Notes: generated by a model not told the origin, from the sequence alone. DNA of 64,000 nucleotides from Akebia trifoliata (GCA_017979445.1 CM030711.1:9083221-9147220), one strand, 5' to 3'; shown: positions 37,201 through 49,454, numbered from the stretch's first letter. Program-made: numbers and translations.

Positions 37201-38330
37201 AATTTTGTCTCTTAATTTTCTTTCAATAAGCTTAATATTCAAGTAATCCTAACTTGAGGGGATGCGTTTTTTAAGGACAAATCATGTAATTTCGGGCAAC
37301 TAAAAGAAGTGGTCCTGGATTCTAGGGTTAAGGACCCTAACCCCTAGACCCACATGTCACCTTAACCAGCTTTGACCATTCTACATACAAGGACAACACA
37401 TGGATGAGGACTCACATAAAACCTAGGTAATTACTTCAAAGCATACAATTAACATGATTGGTGAATGTGAAACTTGAGCTGAGAACAAGTAAAGAAAGTT
37501 TAAGGTCTCATGGTTTAATGTAGATCCCAAAAGAAGAAAAAAAAACATGAAAAATGACGAGTGAGGTTAGAAACATCAAGTGTAGATTCAATGTAGGGAA
37601 AGTGCTCAAGCTTTGATGAGATTGTATATGAACTGTAAGGCCATGTAATTAATTAGTCAGAAACAGATTCGAATTGATCGATGGAGATCCAAAATAAAAG
37701 AGGGTTAGCAAACCTTGATGATCCAACTTATCATTAATCATATCTAGATCGAAATTATGTCAATTAATATGTGTTTCCTGGGTTTCAAGATTTATGGAAA
37801 ACAGTGGCATTTGATTTCATGCAAAGTAAATTAATTTTTTCGTGGAGTAAGCACGACTGATCGAGATGAGAAGTATACTGACCTTAATTAAATGTTTCCA
37901 TCTACTCACAAATTACACTCGAAGATTGAATCCCCTTCATCTCCAACATCTAATATATGGATCAAATTCAAAATCAAGGGAAAGTAGTTAGCAAGTTACC
38001 CAATATATTTTGTATAATTCATCAGCAAGACCAAGTAAATCACACTCAAAAACCTCAATTTTCTTAAATTCGGTACCAAATACAAACCAAGGTACAACTT
38101 TTGATCATCATCTCCTTCGACAAAACGAAGATAAAATTAGCCCTTAAAGAAATTATCGATAATTCTTGTACATAGTTGATCAATAACCAAAACCCAAGAT
38201 TATTAACCTTAATACAAACAAAAGCACCCATTGATGTAAAACCCTCTATCTTCTATCATCCTGGTCATATATCGATGCCTTCATAGTTAAGGATATATAA
38301 TTTGATATTGCATAATTTCTTCTCAAGATC
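34061..38330. other. Intergenic between HAK5 and NF-YB; no further gene seen
   Basis: Contents recognised: HAK5 3' flank with a (TG)n tract at 34218-34239, a family-C hairpin at 35096-35284, and a stretch at 36240-36620 with several CATGTA/GTGTATGTAT-type words and CACACCGTGC repeats. A (CCCT)n-like run lies at 37126-37144. Open frames here are short and match nothing known to me. Confidence 0.5.
35096..35284. mobile_element. Hairpin family C copy
   Basis: Arms of about 85 bases pair imperfectly: CAAGACACTGTGTTTCACAC with GTGTGAAACGCAGTGTCTTG, and GGAACCATAGATGC with GCATCTATGGTTC. The loop centre is TGATATACGTGT. This is one of the best-preserved family-C copies. Confidence 0.7.
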
Positions 38331-38870
38331 CTAAAATGGCCTTGAATTAGAGCTGTTAGTCCTCTCAATTATATTGAACTTCAAAGGAGTGGGAGCTAAA
38401 GGATGGTTCTTCGGTTGGTCGCTTCTAAAGATTGACGATTCATCTTTGTCGTCACCATTGTTAGCTTTATTTTGGTTAGCTTTTTCTCCTTCTAATTCCC
38501 TGTATTTATGCAAATACCTTTTTAATGGATCAACATAGTCATCAAAGCCAAGTGAACCCAAAGCCCAACAAACATCGTCACCATTCACCGTCTTCCGCTT
38601 CTCCCTGTGGCACTTATCAGATGCTTCACCAGTAACAAAGCTAATGAACTCTGATACACACTCTTGCATGGTTTCTTTAGCTTCTTTGGAGATCTTAGCA
38701 TTTGCTGGTAGAATTTGCTTCATGATTCGGCCCACGTTAGCGATCGGCAACAATTGATCTTGTTCCTTTGTGCCTCCATCATCACCAGAGACTGTACTTG
38801 CACTAGTTCCTGCAACCTTGGACTTATGGCCTTCAGCAGCACCAGGACTACCACCTAAATTATCAACCAT
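38331..38870 (-). CDS. NF-YB transcription factor subunit (non-LEC1 type, NF-YB5-like)
   Basis: A single-exon gene encodes 179 residues. The histone-fold core spans about 38-130: [20 protein letters not shown] at 41-60, [20 protein letters not shown] at 67-86, then [18 protein letters not shown] and [25 protein letters not shown] pairs with NF-YC, and the dimer recruits NF-YA to CCAAT boxes in nuclear promoters. Position 62 is Lys (SKEAKE) where LEC1-type members have Asp, so this is not a LEC1-type embryo regulator. The N-terminal 37 residues are Gly/Ser-rich. The C-terminal 50 are hydrophilic, with no known domain. The sequence resembles Arabidopsis NF-YB5/NF-YB4 from memory. The ATG was chosen because the core follows in frame at the usual distance. 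The reading frame is intact. Confidence 0.93.
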   Translation of the reverse strand: MVDNLGGSPGAAEGHKSKVAGTSASTVSGDDGGTKEQDQLLPIANVGRIMKQILPANAKISKEAKETMQECVSEFISFVTGEASDKCHREKRKTVNGDDVCWALGSLGFDDYVDPLKRYLHKYRELEGEKANQNKANNGDDKDESSIFRSDQPKNHPLAPTPLKFNIIERTNSSNSRPF

Positions 38871-38935
38871 CTCCTGAACGAAAAAATCTGACCCTGTCTA
38901 AAATCGACACGTCGTCCCTCGGTCTCAATTTCCTT

Positions 38936-38946
38936 CTATATAGATA
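38936..38946 (-). promoter_or_regulatory. Candidate TATA box of the NF-YB gene
   Basis: The minus strand reads ATCTATATAGAAGG about 70 bases upstream of the start codon. Spacing would suit a short 5' leader. Position only; no transcript evidence. Confidence 0.35.
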
Positions 38947-40539
38947 CAACATATGTGTATGTCCATGTACATGTGTATGTGCCCCATATGGATAGTAAAA
39001 TGACTTAAACCCCATGTCTTTTAGTTCAAAGATACATGTCATGATGCCAGCATGGTCGACATCCATTGGTGGGTCACGACACCGAGGCGTCTCTTTGTAC
39101 AAACTCAGAAAGGGCTGAGCCAATATGGAATCTCATCGAATAATGATTTATATCAAATCATCATTGTCATTGAAGCCTTATCCTAAAAATTCGGGGCTGT
39201 TAAATGAATCTTGTTCCTGCATTCAATTTTGTTTAGAGCTACATCTCCTTATTGAATTATTTGTATCATACTTTAGAGTCATCAAGTTGAATCGACTCTA
39301 ATAACATCTGAGTCAAGTCGGGTTTAAGAGTAATATGGTCCCCCTCTCCCTCCTCCCATTCCAATATTTAATCTTATAATGCCCCCAATAAGTCTACACT
39401 TAAGTAAGATTAAATAACAATGCTAATACTGTTGATTTGCACGTGTGCATGTGGTGGTGTGGATCCAACTAAAACATACCTAAAATAGAGATTAAATTAT
39501 CATAGAAACCCTAATGTTGGATTACCTACTACTTGGGTATTACTTAGAGTGTCTCTCAATCAAATCTCACACATAAAAGATGTAGATGTCACTCTGTACG
39601 ACAGAAAAACCTTTATTTCTAAACTTAAATTCATAAGGTTGCTGTCAAGGTCCTTGAACTCCGGAAATTGAGATGAGATGCTAGGAACCCTAGCTTTTGA
39701 TCTCTTTCCAGTATTGTATCACATGGGGAGTACTAGAGGAATGATTTAGTGTGAACCTTATACAGCCCCACATTTATCATAAAGTACTGTAGACCATTCG
39801 TTTTTTTAGGGTTCATATCGATCATTATTGTGTCGACAGTCCCCACAGCTTACATCATGAAATTTTATTGTTTATCATAGCAAGGACATATGAAAATGAC
39901 TTGCACTATGAACCCATGTGAGATGATTTGATATTGGATCATCAATTTGAGAGTTTACTTTATCGATAAACATTTGTTAATCAGATGCTTCTAGGCCACG
40001 AATCAAAGATCAAGAGTTTACATCTAAAAAATCTTATATTCACCACACACACACACAAAAAAAACAAAAAAATTATTTGATTCTTGAACACTTGGAGTGA
40101 AATTCATTGTAAGCGAATCAGTTGCCTGATATTCGATTCGGCAATATTTAATCAGTCTACGTAAGTGATCTGCTTTGAGTCAATATCTGTTCGGTCTAGT
40201 TATAGATGGAGTAACTACTCAAAGACAAGTGCAGATCCCATGGTGTATGTTTATTAACTTCAGACGAGTCGATGTAAAACTAGAAATCTACATAGTTGTT
40301 TTGAGTCCAAGAACTTTAGAATAAGTAGGCAGATCAAGTCTGCAAGACTGGGTATGTGAAGATCAACTTTGGTATAAATGGAAAGGGCTGATAAAACTGA
40401 TGGCAAATAAATTAATACCTCAAAGTAACCTTTTTGCCCCCTTTGTCTCTATTATCCGTAAGGATGAAAAGATTGATCAAGGATGATGTTTTCTTCGGAA
40501 TTAACTAGAATTTGATGGTTGATGCGATAGTATGTTATT

Positions 40540-40960
40540 GATGACTGTAGGACAAACTTTGCTTTATGGAATTGAATGCTGTGCATTATAGAACCACCAC
40601 GTTCCTAATTTTAGTATAGTAGAGATGAGCATTTGAGATGGATAGGAAAGATAAAATTAAGAATGGACTTATTTGTAGAAATGTAGAATTAATTGATATA
40701 CATGGTTTGATCACATCCAACAAACACCATAGTAAATTTGGTTAGAAGGAATGTGCAACTTGATTCTAAAAGAACAATAGCTAGGAAGGTGAAAAAAATG
40801 GATTAAGGTAGTGAAAGCAATATGAACACATTGAAATAACAAAAAATGATTTTAGACGAAGCAAAATAAAATACAAGAGTCCCGATGAACCCACAACTGG
40901 CCTGAGTAGAAAGATAGAATTCCTTTTAACCAATCTCAAATAGTGAAGATATATAAGTTT
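40540..40960 (+). pseudogene. RTE-type LINE fragment, C-terminal reverse-transcriptase region
   Basis: Interrupted translations read TLLYGIECCA near 40557-40590, then HVP-FSIVEMSI, DKIKNG-like and NLVRRNVQLDSKRTIARKV further on. These correspond to the conserved TLLYGTECW, HKMSVAEMRMLRWM and GHVQRRP-type tail of plant RTE LINEs as remembered. Stops are frequent, so it is a fossil. A CCTGACTTGGCTAGGTGG tail-like stretch follows at about 41068. Identification rests on one short region. Confidence 0.55.
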
Positions 40961-41130
40961 GATGTTGACATTGCATCATACACTTGAGAACACTGTACAT
41001 CAAATAGCATATTAAAGGTTAGTAGTCGATCTTTATTTTCTTCAACCATTTATATCTATTTGTTTCGCCTGACTTGGCTAGGTGGTATGGGATAGCCGAG
41101 ACAGGTGCAACAAATAAAGAAAAAATATAT

Positions 41131-41208
41131 ACAATCACTAATTAGTGGTGAAGGCTGGTTTTAAACCCAAATCGTGATATCAACACTCGCAAACCTTACC
41201 AACATAGA
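41131..41208 (-). mobile_element. SINE-like copy (same family as 16285)
   Basis: The minus strand reads TTGGTAAGGTTTGCGAGTGT, TGATATCACGATTTGGGTTT and CCTTCACCACTAATTAGTGA, matching the 16285 and 53931 copies in order. Ends are unclear. Confidence 0.45.
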
Positions 41209-41844
41209 AAATTGGCACCTGTAATTTTTCTTTTTCTTTTTTGTGAGTAATCTGGACTTGAACCCATGACTTCAAAGTTAAATTACAATATGGCAACTAA
41301 CTAAGGTAAGGGTTTTGGAAGATCAAGGAAGAGACTTGCAGTATCATATAATTGCAAACCATAAGTAATATATTATAAAATTTGGGCCCATTTTCTTTTA
41401 TTTATTTTATTTAAAATTGCCTTCTCTACACGTGAATATATTAAAAAAGAAACTATGGCTACTTTTCCAAAAGATATTAACTTATGTCATATAAATACAC
41501 TTCATCAATCAGGACCACAAATAAGATAAAATTTGTGTTAATCCCTTAGTTTAGTTGGCGTTCTTCATTTTCAACGATGAAGTCACAGATTGGATCCTAT
41601 TCGACCTACCGAAAAATAGTGGAGTATCACAAGCCACATGGATCGAACCAAGTTTTGAACCAGTCAAATTATAATCAAACCAAACAAGGCCATTATCCTC
41701 GAATTTGAATTCATTGGAGTGCTAATTGCAAAAGTAGGAGATCCAATTTTTGGAAATGCCTCATGACTCATCTTTGCTGATCATCTATTAAAGAATTAAC
41801 CTGGTTTTAGCATATATCCTATTCTCACCTTTTACACAAACAAA

Positions 41845-41945
41845 TCTCCTTATAGTTGAGTGTTGGTACCATGAATTAGGGTCAAAACCCATCTTCACCT
41901 ACTAATTACTAATCACAAACCTGCTTGCCTACCAAAAGAAAAAAA
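41845..41945 (+). mobile_element. SINE-like copy
   Basis: GAGTGTTGGTACCATGAATT, AGGGTCAAAACCCATCTTCA, CCTACTAATTACTAATCACA and CTGCTTGCCTACCAAAAG follow the family order; an A-rich tail follows at 41933-41947. Confidence 0.45.
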
Positions 41946-42031
41946 AGCATATCTAATATTCTTTGAAGAACATTGTAGTGATGTTATGTGTTCTTGCTAT
42001 GCTTGATCAAGTAAACAAACCAAGCTATAAA

Positions 42032-42487
42032 GGGAAAATTACTTAATAGACCCAGTGGTAGGTAAGTCTTTCTAAATGCACCCTTTGTTTTGGGGTGGTG
42101 TCTTAACAACCTAATTGGTAAAATGTTTCATTCTTAATGCCCCCCTCCCCAATAAAACACCAAACTTAAATTGTTGAGATTGACGATTAAATCTTTGAAA
42201 TCAACCATTTAAATTTTCGATCTCGACAATTTAAATCATTAATCTCACTGATTCATGTTCAAAAGCAAAGATTGACAATTTATAAATGTTGATCATGATG
42301 ATTGTAAATGGTCGATCTCGACGATTGGATCAAAGGTTTATCTCAATTATTTGAATTATCTATATTGACAATTTGAACATCGAGCTTATCAATTGAAGGG
42401 CGGTGGGGGTGACATTAAGAAAGAAAAAGTTTACTAAATGAACAAATTATGACGGAAATGTTAAGGGATATTTAGAAAGTAATTCCT
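42032..42487. mobile_element. MITE-B copy
   Basis: It starts GGGAAAATTACTTAATAGAC and ends near ATATTTAGAAAGTAATTCC, an eroded inverse. The interior is again made of short inverted words around GATCTCGACGATT and TTGAACATCGAGC. No matching flanking 9-mer was found, consistent with loss of the exact right terminus. Confidence 0.6.
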
Positions 42488-43825
42488 CCGTTCCCAACTT
42501 TTAAACAAGGTTTGGTGTATACTCATAATCCTTAACTTGAAATTGAAACACTGCATGTATCTTGTTGTCTTCAACCTAAAGGTTGAAGAAGTCTGCCAAA
42601 AAAATACATTCAAAAGATTTGATATTTAAACTTTAGAAACAGTAATAACGGTTATTATTTTCAAAACAAAAGGTCAAAAATACTTCAAAACCATTATTTA
42701 TGAAATGTGATGCAGACACTTGGAGAAAGCCGTGTGCATTATATAACTAATAATTAACATAATGATAGAAGGTCTTCACTGTTATAATGCCCATTTCAAC
42801 TGCGTTATAACCATAATCTAAACTTTAGAGTAAAAATCTATAAAGAGAAAAGAAAACAAATGACGTATTTATGTCCCCCTAACCATGCTTTATCAACAAT
42901 TTTTATTTTTATTTTTGAAAAAAGTGGTTTGTGCTTGTACCTTCTATTAGCTAACACACAGATTATAAACAACCCCAAAAAATTCCTAAATGACCCATCT
43001 AGGTTGACTATTTTAATTGTGATTCCATGGGCATTAATGCATTAATTAAATATATCAAGTGGCATAGGCACTAAATTCGTTAAAGGGACTTTGAAAAACC
43101 CTAGAAATAGGAACTATTTTGAGTATCTTAAGAAAAATGTAATATTTCATTGTACCTTCTCCTCTTTTTGGAGGCCACAGCCACAGTTTTAAGATTCCCC
43201 TTCCTTGCTTAAGTGGGCATCTAATCTGATCTAAATTTTGAATCTAGGATTTTGGTACAATTAGGGTTTGGATCAATACTACAAACACAAATACCCTTCT
43301 TGGTACGACCTTAAATCTCCATAAAATGGTGTAAAAAAATATCTGTGGTCTTCCATCGCTGATTGCCGCTTATAATTATATCGTCGTAAAATGTTGTTGG
43401 GTGCTTGGTCATTTTTCATCAATTCTAAATTGATGCAAATTTGGTGCATCTCCATAATTTTCTCTAATTAATTTTCCAAGACTTTGTTGTCCCAAAAATC
43501 ACCACCAAAGATATGGCAAAGTTTTGCAGCAAAGAATTGAGAATTTATGATTTATTTTTGCTTTTTTATTTTTTATTAAGATATACCAAGTAGATCCAAA
43601 GCGACTTGAAGGGGAATAGGTTGCCTTTTTAGGTGCTCTAATTCATACCTTTTTAAGGTTCTTTTATCCCATACGTCTTAAATAGGTTTTCCTGCTTTGG
43701 AATATATCTTTTTTCTTGTGCCACTTGAGCAAACCTCATTCGGATACTTTTGATTCTTTTATTATTATTCTCTAAATAATTCTTAAGGAGTCCAAAGGCT
43801 AGTTTCTTCTTATATCTTTTATGGG

Positions 43826-43955
43826 TAATGCTGAAGTAAGATTAAAATGTATATCTCGATGAAAGCATTTATGGTTCTGACACACATCCACGTCAGAAAT
43901 GTCCCCCACAATGTACATTTCAATGTTACTCCACTATGACTCATCTTTTATTTAT
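43826..43955. mobile_element. Hairpin family C copy, partial
   Basis: AAATGTATATCTCGATGAAA and GCATTTATGGTTCTGACACACATCCACGTC are family-C words; the left arm is shortened. GGTAATGCTGAAGTAAG at the left and ATGTTACTCCACTATGACTC at the right mirror other copies. Confidence 0.5.
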
Positions 43956-44562
43956 TTATTTTATATGGATAGTACTTGAATCAAGGGGGCTATAGGAATA
44001 CATGAAGAATACCATATGTGGTGATCAAACTTCACGATAAGTCTTCATCAATATATTGATCACCTTTTTTTTTTTTTTGCTTATCATGGCTATCCCCACC
44101 TTTTAGGTGAGACTAATCCTACAATCACACACACCACGCCCTTGAAAAGTCCTACATGCAACTGATTGAGTTGAGGGTCAACCGGACTATGAAAAGTGGT
44201 CCCAACGAATTCATTGCTTCATGGGATTTCAAACACTTGATCTATTCTTCCTGAGGAGCTTATTAGGACTCGACTTGCCACTAGGGCAACCCCTTAGGGC
44301 TCACTATATTGATAATCTAAAAATAATAGTTGACAGATAAAAAAATTCGAATATTAAATCATTTTTTTATGAGAATACTAATATCATGATGAATTAAATT
44401 TTAATGAAATTGCTCTACGTATAAACAAGTTGGATAATCAAACATGATATTCATATGGTCCCTCGCTAACAAGATTGAGAGTACAAATAGGGAGTAGTTT
44501 AGATGAACTAAAATCAATCAAAAAAAAGTTTAGATGAACCAAATAATAGAACACAGAAATAT

Positions 44563-44737
44563 ATATATATATATATATATATTTTAAAATAAAATTAAAA
44601 AAATCCCTAAAATGGCCTCTTCCAACCAATAATCTTCTTGATTCGTGTCTAATATATATATATATATTTTAAAATAAAATTAAAAAAATCCCTAAAATGG
44701 CCTCTTCCAACCAATAATCTTCTTGATTCGTGTCTAA
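44563..44737. repeat. Tandem duplication, period 85, with (TA)n
   Basis: Bases 44580-44653 and 44665-44738 share the same run of words (ATTTTAAAATAAAATT, CCCTAAAATGGCCTCTTCC, CTTCTTGATTCGTGTCTAAT) without visible differences, each preceded by a TA run. The lack of divergence suggests a recent event, possibly slippage on the TA repeats. Confidence 0.8.
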
Positions 44738-45251
44738 TAACTCTACACCTCTCATTAAATTGGGGGTCCTCAACAAAATTAAAACAATAAAGTAGGGTGT
44801 TTGGTAATATTTAAAAATAACTCCAAAACAGATCTACCATAACCAAAATAAATCATTGTTTTAAATGACTTATTCCCACAAAATTTTGAAACTTTCTACT
44901 TTCTTGAATATCTAAGCCACAATATAATATTCAAAGTGAAAGACCTCTCATAGCCCAACAGGTGTTGCATGGGTAATACCATCTTTATATTTGGCTTTAA
45001 GATTTGGGTGTAAAAGAAAATAATGATGTCTCCCATAAAGAAGTGAATGATACTGGTTTTGGTGTAATTAGGACCTAAATTACCATATCTAAAGTGATGG
45101 TGGACTCTTTAAAAGCATCCAATCCTATCCATACTTATTTATCAGAGCTGCTATTTGGCACCCTAACTTTTACTTACTACAACCCAATTAAAATAAATAA
45201 ATAAATAGGCCAATGACTAAGAATAAGTAAAAGTTGGGGTACCACTTGAAA

Positions 45252-45284
<33 letters not shown>

Positions 45285-46091
45285 TCACTTAGAGTTCCAT
45301 TTGTTAGATTTAGGGTTTTATATGAGCTTAATCCTAATTGTAAACAATGGTTGAAGTTCTTTGAATTTGTTTTAATGTTTTGTAATGTTGAGGTAATAAC
45401 TTGAATCAAACTTTTGTAATATTTGAATGGTTTGTTTTATAATTAAGGTCTGATAAATAATTTAAAAAAATGAGGGTGTAATAAGTAAAAGTTGAGGTGC
45501 CAATAGTAGCTCTCTTATTTATTCAAGCAAATATCTCCCTTTCAATCTTTCATTATCGTGAATCCATCCACTCACTTTTATATCCTCCTCCCGACCCGAA
45601 CTAGGATGGAAGATATTCCCTACCTAGCCAATCAGGATCCTCGATAGTCAAGAGAAAGAAGTTGATCGAAACAATAAAATAAAAACGAATCACATACCGA
45701 CAAATTTGTGAATCCAATTCTTATGGTTGATTTGATGAATTTTTTTTTTGCTGGGATCGATGAATCAAAATGTAAATGTACAATTCATTTGCTTGAGAAT
45801 TTTAACCATATATGTTACTATCTGGACACTAGATTTAAGGCTCTCCATCAACTTGACAGTTGAGATGCTAGGGATTCCTTTGATAATGTATCTTTATAAA
45901 AATTTACTAATCGCTACTCCAAGAAAATTGTCTTTTCCTATTATAATTATAATCTCAACCGTCTATTTGATGGAGAGTAGTAATGGTGAATTGAGGATGG
46001 AAAAATCCTAATAAAATCTCTAATTCTCTATAGTGTGTGACAATAATGAATTAACGATTAGTTAAAAATAAACTAATAAAAAAGATAAAAT

Positions 46092-46164
46092 GCTTTCATT
46101 GAGATTCGAACTCAAGACCTCCCGCTTACTAAACGGGTGCTCTAACCAACTGAGCTATGAAAGC
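46092..46164 (-). tRNA. tRNA-Thr (anticodon AGU)
   Basis: A 73-base cloverleaf on the minus strand: acceptor stem GCTTTCA/TGAAAGC is perfect (7 bp). The D arm holds the A box TAGCTCAGTTGG. The anticodon stem CCCGT/GCGGG encloses loop TTAGTAA with anticodon AGT. The T arm is TTGAG-TTCGAAT-CTCAA. There is no intron. It closely matches the plant nuclear tRNA-Thr(AGU) sequence, differing mainly in a compensated acceptor-stem pair. Minus-strand T runs downstream of it (below 46092) are weak, so a polymerase III terminator is not obvious. Confidence 0.93.
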
Positions 46165-46469
46165 TCGTTGCAATTTTGCTCCCACAAATATATTAATTTG
46201 TAATCTAAGACCAAAATATCCTTCAATCCAACACTTTTTATCACCACCCGTGCTGCATCGTTAAAATTGCGAAGTGCGAACCAACCAATAAGTGGGTCCC
46301 AACAGCTTTGATTGGATGATCTTAACCATCCAACTAATGAATTTCTTTGGAAGACAAAAAATACTACTAGTGGCACCAGACTATTAAAATTTTATGTATC
46401 TGACAGACAAGATCTTTCCTATTGGTATTTTTTCTCTATCAGTTCTTCTAAATGGGACCAACCATGGGG

Positions 46470-46628
46470 GGCTTTGTTTTTCACTGCGCTTCTCATTGTG
46501 TTGATGTGATAGACATAGATGTGTTTCCTCGATATACGAGTAAAAAAGCATCTACGGTTATGTGCACCCCTCCACATCAGAAATGTGAGAATCGTAGTAA
46601 ATCCCAATGTAACCCCAGCCTTACTCCA
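46470..46628. mobile_element. Hairpin family C copy
   Basis: GACATAGATGTGTTTCCTCG and AAAAAGCATCTACGGTTATG flank a ATATACGAG centre; CACTGCGCTTCTCATTGTG and CCACATCAGAAATGTGAG continue the arms. It ends 300 bases from the tRNA-Thr gene. Confidence 0.55.
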
Positions 46629-46990
46629 TTAGATTAATAGAATAAAAAAAACAACTCCGTAATTAATAATGAACTTATTCTCATTGTTTTAAAACCATGG
46701 GAAAATAGGAAGGAGAAAAAATGAGAGATTTTTGGATCAGGATCAAGTAATTCTTGAGTCATGTAAAAAAACATGATCCTTAACGCTATTGGGATACATA
46801 TGTATTTCAATAATATACATTCCTATGATAGAATTGAATTGTTTGATTTCGTGTTTTCATCAGTTGGATTATATTTTTATATATGAGTTGCCCTGATCCT
46901 TATTCTTTTTTATGTTTTTATTTCACACTTCACACATCAATAACAAACAAAGACTTATCCTAGAGATTTGGGGTTAGTTAAACGAATCCT

Positions 46991-48091
46991 CACTATGTGA
47001 AAACAGTCCATATTTGACGGTCTCAGCCCGTCAAATTTTGAGAAATTTGACGGACCATTCTATCAAATATGCCCATCAAATATTTTCTTGTAGAATTTTT
47101 TTTCTGACGGCCCTGAACTATCAAATTATTGGAGAAATAAGCTTTAAAAAAAACAAAAAAAAATCCATCGAATATGGAGGTTTAACAAACAATACGACAG
47201 TCCTCTAATTCACCAATCACAATAAACGAAATAGTAATAAAAAAATCAATCGTTTTTCTGAATTTATAATAAAATAAATTTATTTTTCTGAATTTATAAT
47301 TTAAAAAAACGGATCATTACATTCATCACAAATATTCTTTCAATAATTTGGTACAAAAAAAGTACTAAAATACAAGATTAATCAAAAATAAAAAAAAAGT
47401 GGATCACGGCATGTTTGCTTTCCCATAAAAATTCAAAATCTAAAAGAAAAATATGAAACAATGATAACTTTATCATTAGGTGTGAGATCGACTATAGAAC
47501 CAGATCGTTGGAAGAGTAAATCAAATCAAAAGCATAAAAATAAAATGCAAGAGATGCAAATCAGAGAGAAGAGGGAAGGAGAGTTCATACCGATTAGCCC
47601 TAGCTAGAGCTTCCAAAGCTAAAAATCCAATATGAAGGAGAGTTCGTATCAATTTCTAGATTCTTACAAGGGAAGATGCATACTTGGTGATTGAGTCTAT
47701 GTGTGAGGTGCTAAAAACCCTAGAGATTGAGAGAGAGCGTACCAAAGAGCCAAGTGAGAGATTGAGTTGAATGAGAGAAGGTAAATTGTGGGTGTGAGGC
47801 GTAAGAACCTTAGAGCGATGTTGATCGAGAGAGAGAGAGAGAGACTGTGAAAGAGAGATATGGAGAGGTTGATCGATCGATCGATCGATGACTGTAAGAG
47901 AGACACAGAGAGAAAGAGGGACAGTGAGAGAGAGACACAGAAGGAGAGAGAGATGAGATTGAGATAGTTAGAGTGAGATCGAGATAGTGAGAGTGGAAAC
48001 GTGGTTCGAAGGCCACGGAATTTGGGTACCAAAATTTGACGAGCCAGGCCCAACAATTTTTTTGGTTAAAATTAAGGATCTTCACGTAGTG
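46991..48091. mobile_element. Non-autonomous CACTA (EnSpm) element, 1101 bp
   Basis: It starts CACTATGTGAAAAC and ends TTCACGTAGTG (inverse CACTACGTGAA), and CCT flanks both ends as the 3-bp target duplication typical of CACTA elements. Subterminal copies of TTTGACGG/CCGTCAAA occur at 47013-47120 and TTTGACG near 48035, as expected for transposase-binding repeats. No transposase is present. The interior contains a purine-rich GAGA stretch (47700-48000) and a GATC microsatellite. Open frames inside are repeat translations. Confidence 0.85.
47820..47965. repeat. GAGA-rich tract with (GATC)n
   Basis: GA dinucleotide blocks alternate with GACACAGAGAG words, and GATCGATCGATCGATCGAT lies at about 47870-47889. 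It is the core of the CACTA element. Minus-strand Ser/Leu-rich open frames over it are artefacts. Confidence 0.75.
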
Positions 48092-48229
48092 CCTACTCCT
48101 CTACGTTGTAGGATTCATGGTTAACATTATTTATTGTGTTTTGTTGGAGGCAAGATTTGAGCTCAAGACCTTATGTTATCTTGAGTGTGGTTGGTGTAAA
48201 GTTTTTTTATTTTTGGTGAAATCTTAGTT

Positions 48230-49185
48230 AATTAAAAGAACTTTTTTCTAATTTGTGATAGTGGAAAAGTCAAATATCCTTTCTCTTAAAAGTCATAGAG
48301 ATAACTTTCTAAATATTTAGTCCTACATTGGGTAGATATGAGACTTATGCTCAACTTATAAATGTTTTCTCCCCTACTTGCTTGAATGTGAGAAAGAAAG
48401 AGATTCGGTCTCGTATGAACATGGTGGCCCAAGGTACGATAGGACCCCATCCCATTGTGTTTAAGGCCAATCCAACGAAAACCCTTAGTGTGCGTGTGCG
48501 CATGCGATGCGCGCACAAAAGGGGATTGCAAATCTCCGATTTAAACCTCACGTGGGTATGCTTGAAAGACTCAAATTTATTTGATCAGTTTTTACTTAAA
48601 GATCTCATGTCAATTGTTGATCCATCTAACCGTTAGAATTAATCATTGGGCTTCTTTGTATCGTTTGAGCTTTAATTATTATAAAAGAGAGGTATGCCCT
48701 ACAGTTCTGTACGCAGAAATACAGACTACAAACATAAATTTTTTATATCCCTCTCTTTTGTTCTTCTTATAATTCTCACTGTTCATACACCAATCGATTC
48801 GATTGAGTTCGTAGAAAGTCTATTATTTCTGAGTACTCAATTAACAGACTTGTGATTGTTGAATCTTGAAAACTAATCGCCTGAGACTGACTGCACTGTG
48901 GATGTCGTTCTAAGGAATCGAAATTGATTTTAAGGACAGCGGCTTCTCCGTGCCTCAGTCAGTCAAATCAAAATGTTCATTCCAACTATTCTTATTATAT
49001 GATTTATATAATCTTTTTCTGATTCAAATTTATACATTAGGTTCAAAGGAATCGAAATTGATTTTAAGGACAGCGGCTTCTCCGTGCCTCAGTCAGTCAA
49101 ATCAAAATGTTCATTCCAACTATTCTTATTATATGATTTATATAATCTTTTTCTGATTCAGATTTATACATTAGGTTCAACATTC
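48230..49185 (+). mobile_element. Candidate solo LTR with a 134-bp tandem duplication
   Basis: AGTCCTACATTGGGTAGATATG near 48320, a TATA-like ATTATAAAAGAGAGG at 48678-48692 and a CT-rich leader after it resemble a copia LTR promoter. Bases 48912-49045 recur at 49046-49179 almost identically (CAGCGGCTTCTCCGTGCCTC). No LTR ends or target duplication were fixed. The stretch 48484-48520 is CpG-rich (GTGCGCATGCGATGCGCGCA), unusual here. Confidence 0.35.
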
Positions 49186-49454
49186 CATTCCTTCATGTCC
49201 AAAGCAGAGTGTTGCTTTGGCATGAACAAAATGAAATGATTAATCAAGATTCATGTTAAGGCCGGGAGTAACGGATATTTACACCACCCATAGTCTATCA
49301 AACACAACCTTCCTTGATCCTTTATCCGATTTTGGAAACATAATTTAAAGGGCACATACATGAAAATAACATTTTTAATTTGTATATGATGAAGAGAGGG
49401 GAGAGGGAAAGAGAGGTACATAAAATAACAATTAACAGCAAATACATTAATGGA

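Larger units (their letters stand above)
38947..46091. other. Long intergenic region with decayed repeats
   Basis: Apart from the separately listed LINE debris, SINE copies, MITE-B, hairpin C and short duplication, no gene is supported. A tRNA-like stretch (minus, about 44300-44180) has TAGTGGCAAG and GTTTGAAATCCC as possible A and B boxes. Another (minus, about 41290-41240) has GGGTTCAAGTCC. CT and TCTA microsatellites occur at 45254-45288. Confidence 0.45.

Noticed and set aside
38863..39123. Minus-strand frame upstream of NF-YB as an N-terminal extension
   Set aside because: It is in a different frame from the NF-YB reading and ends at 38863; the NF-YB ATG at 38870 gives the expected length.
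47697..48085. Minus-strand Ser/Leu-rich open frames
   Set aside because: They translate the GAGA tract of the CACTA element; composition is fully explained by the repeat.
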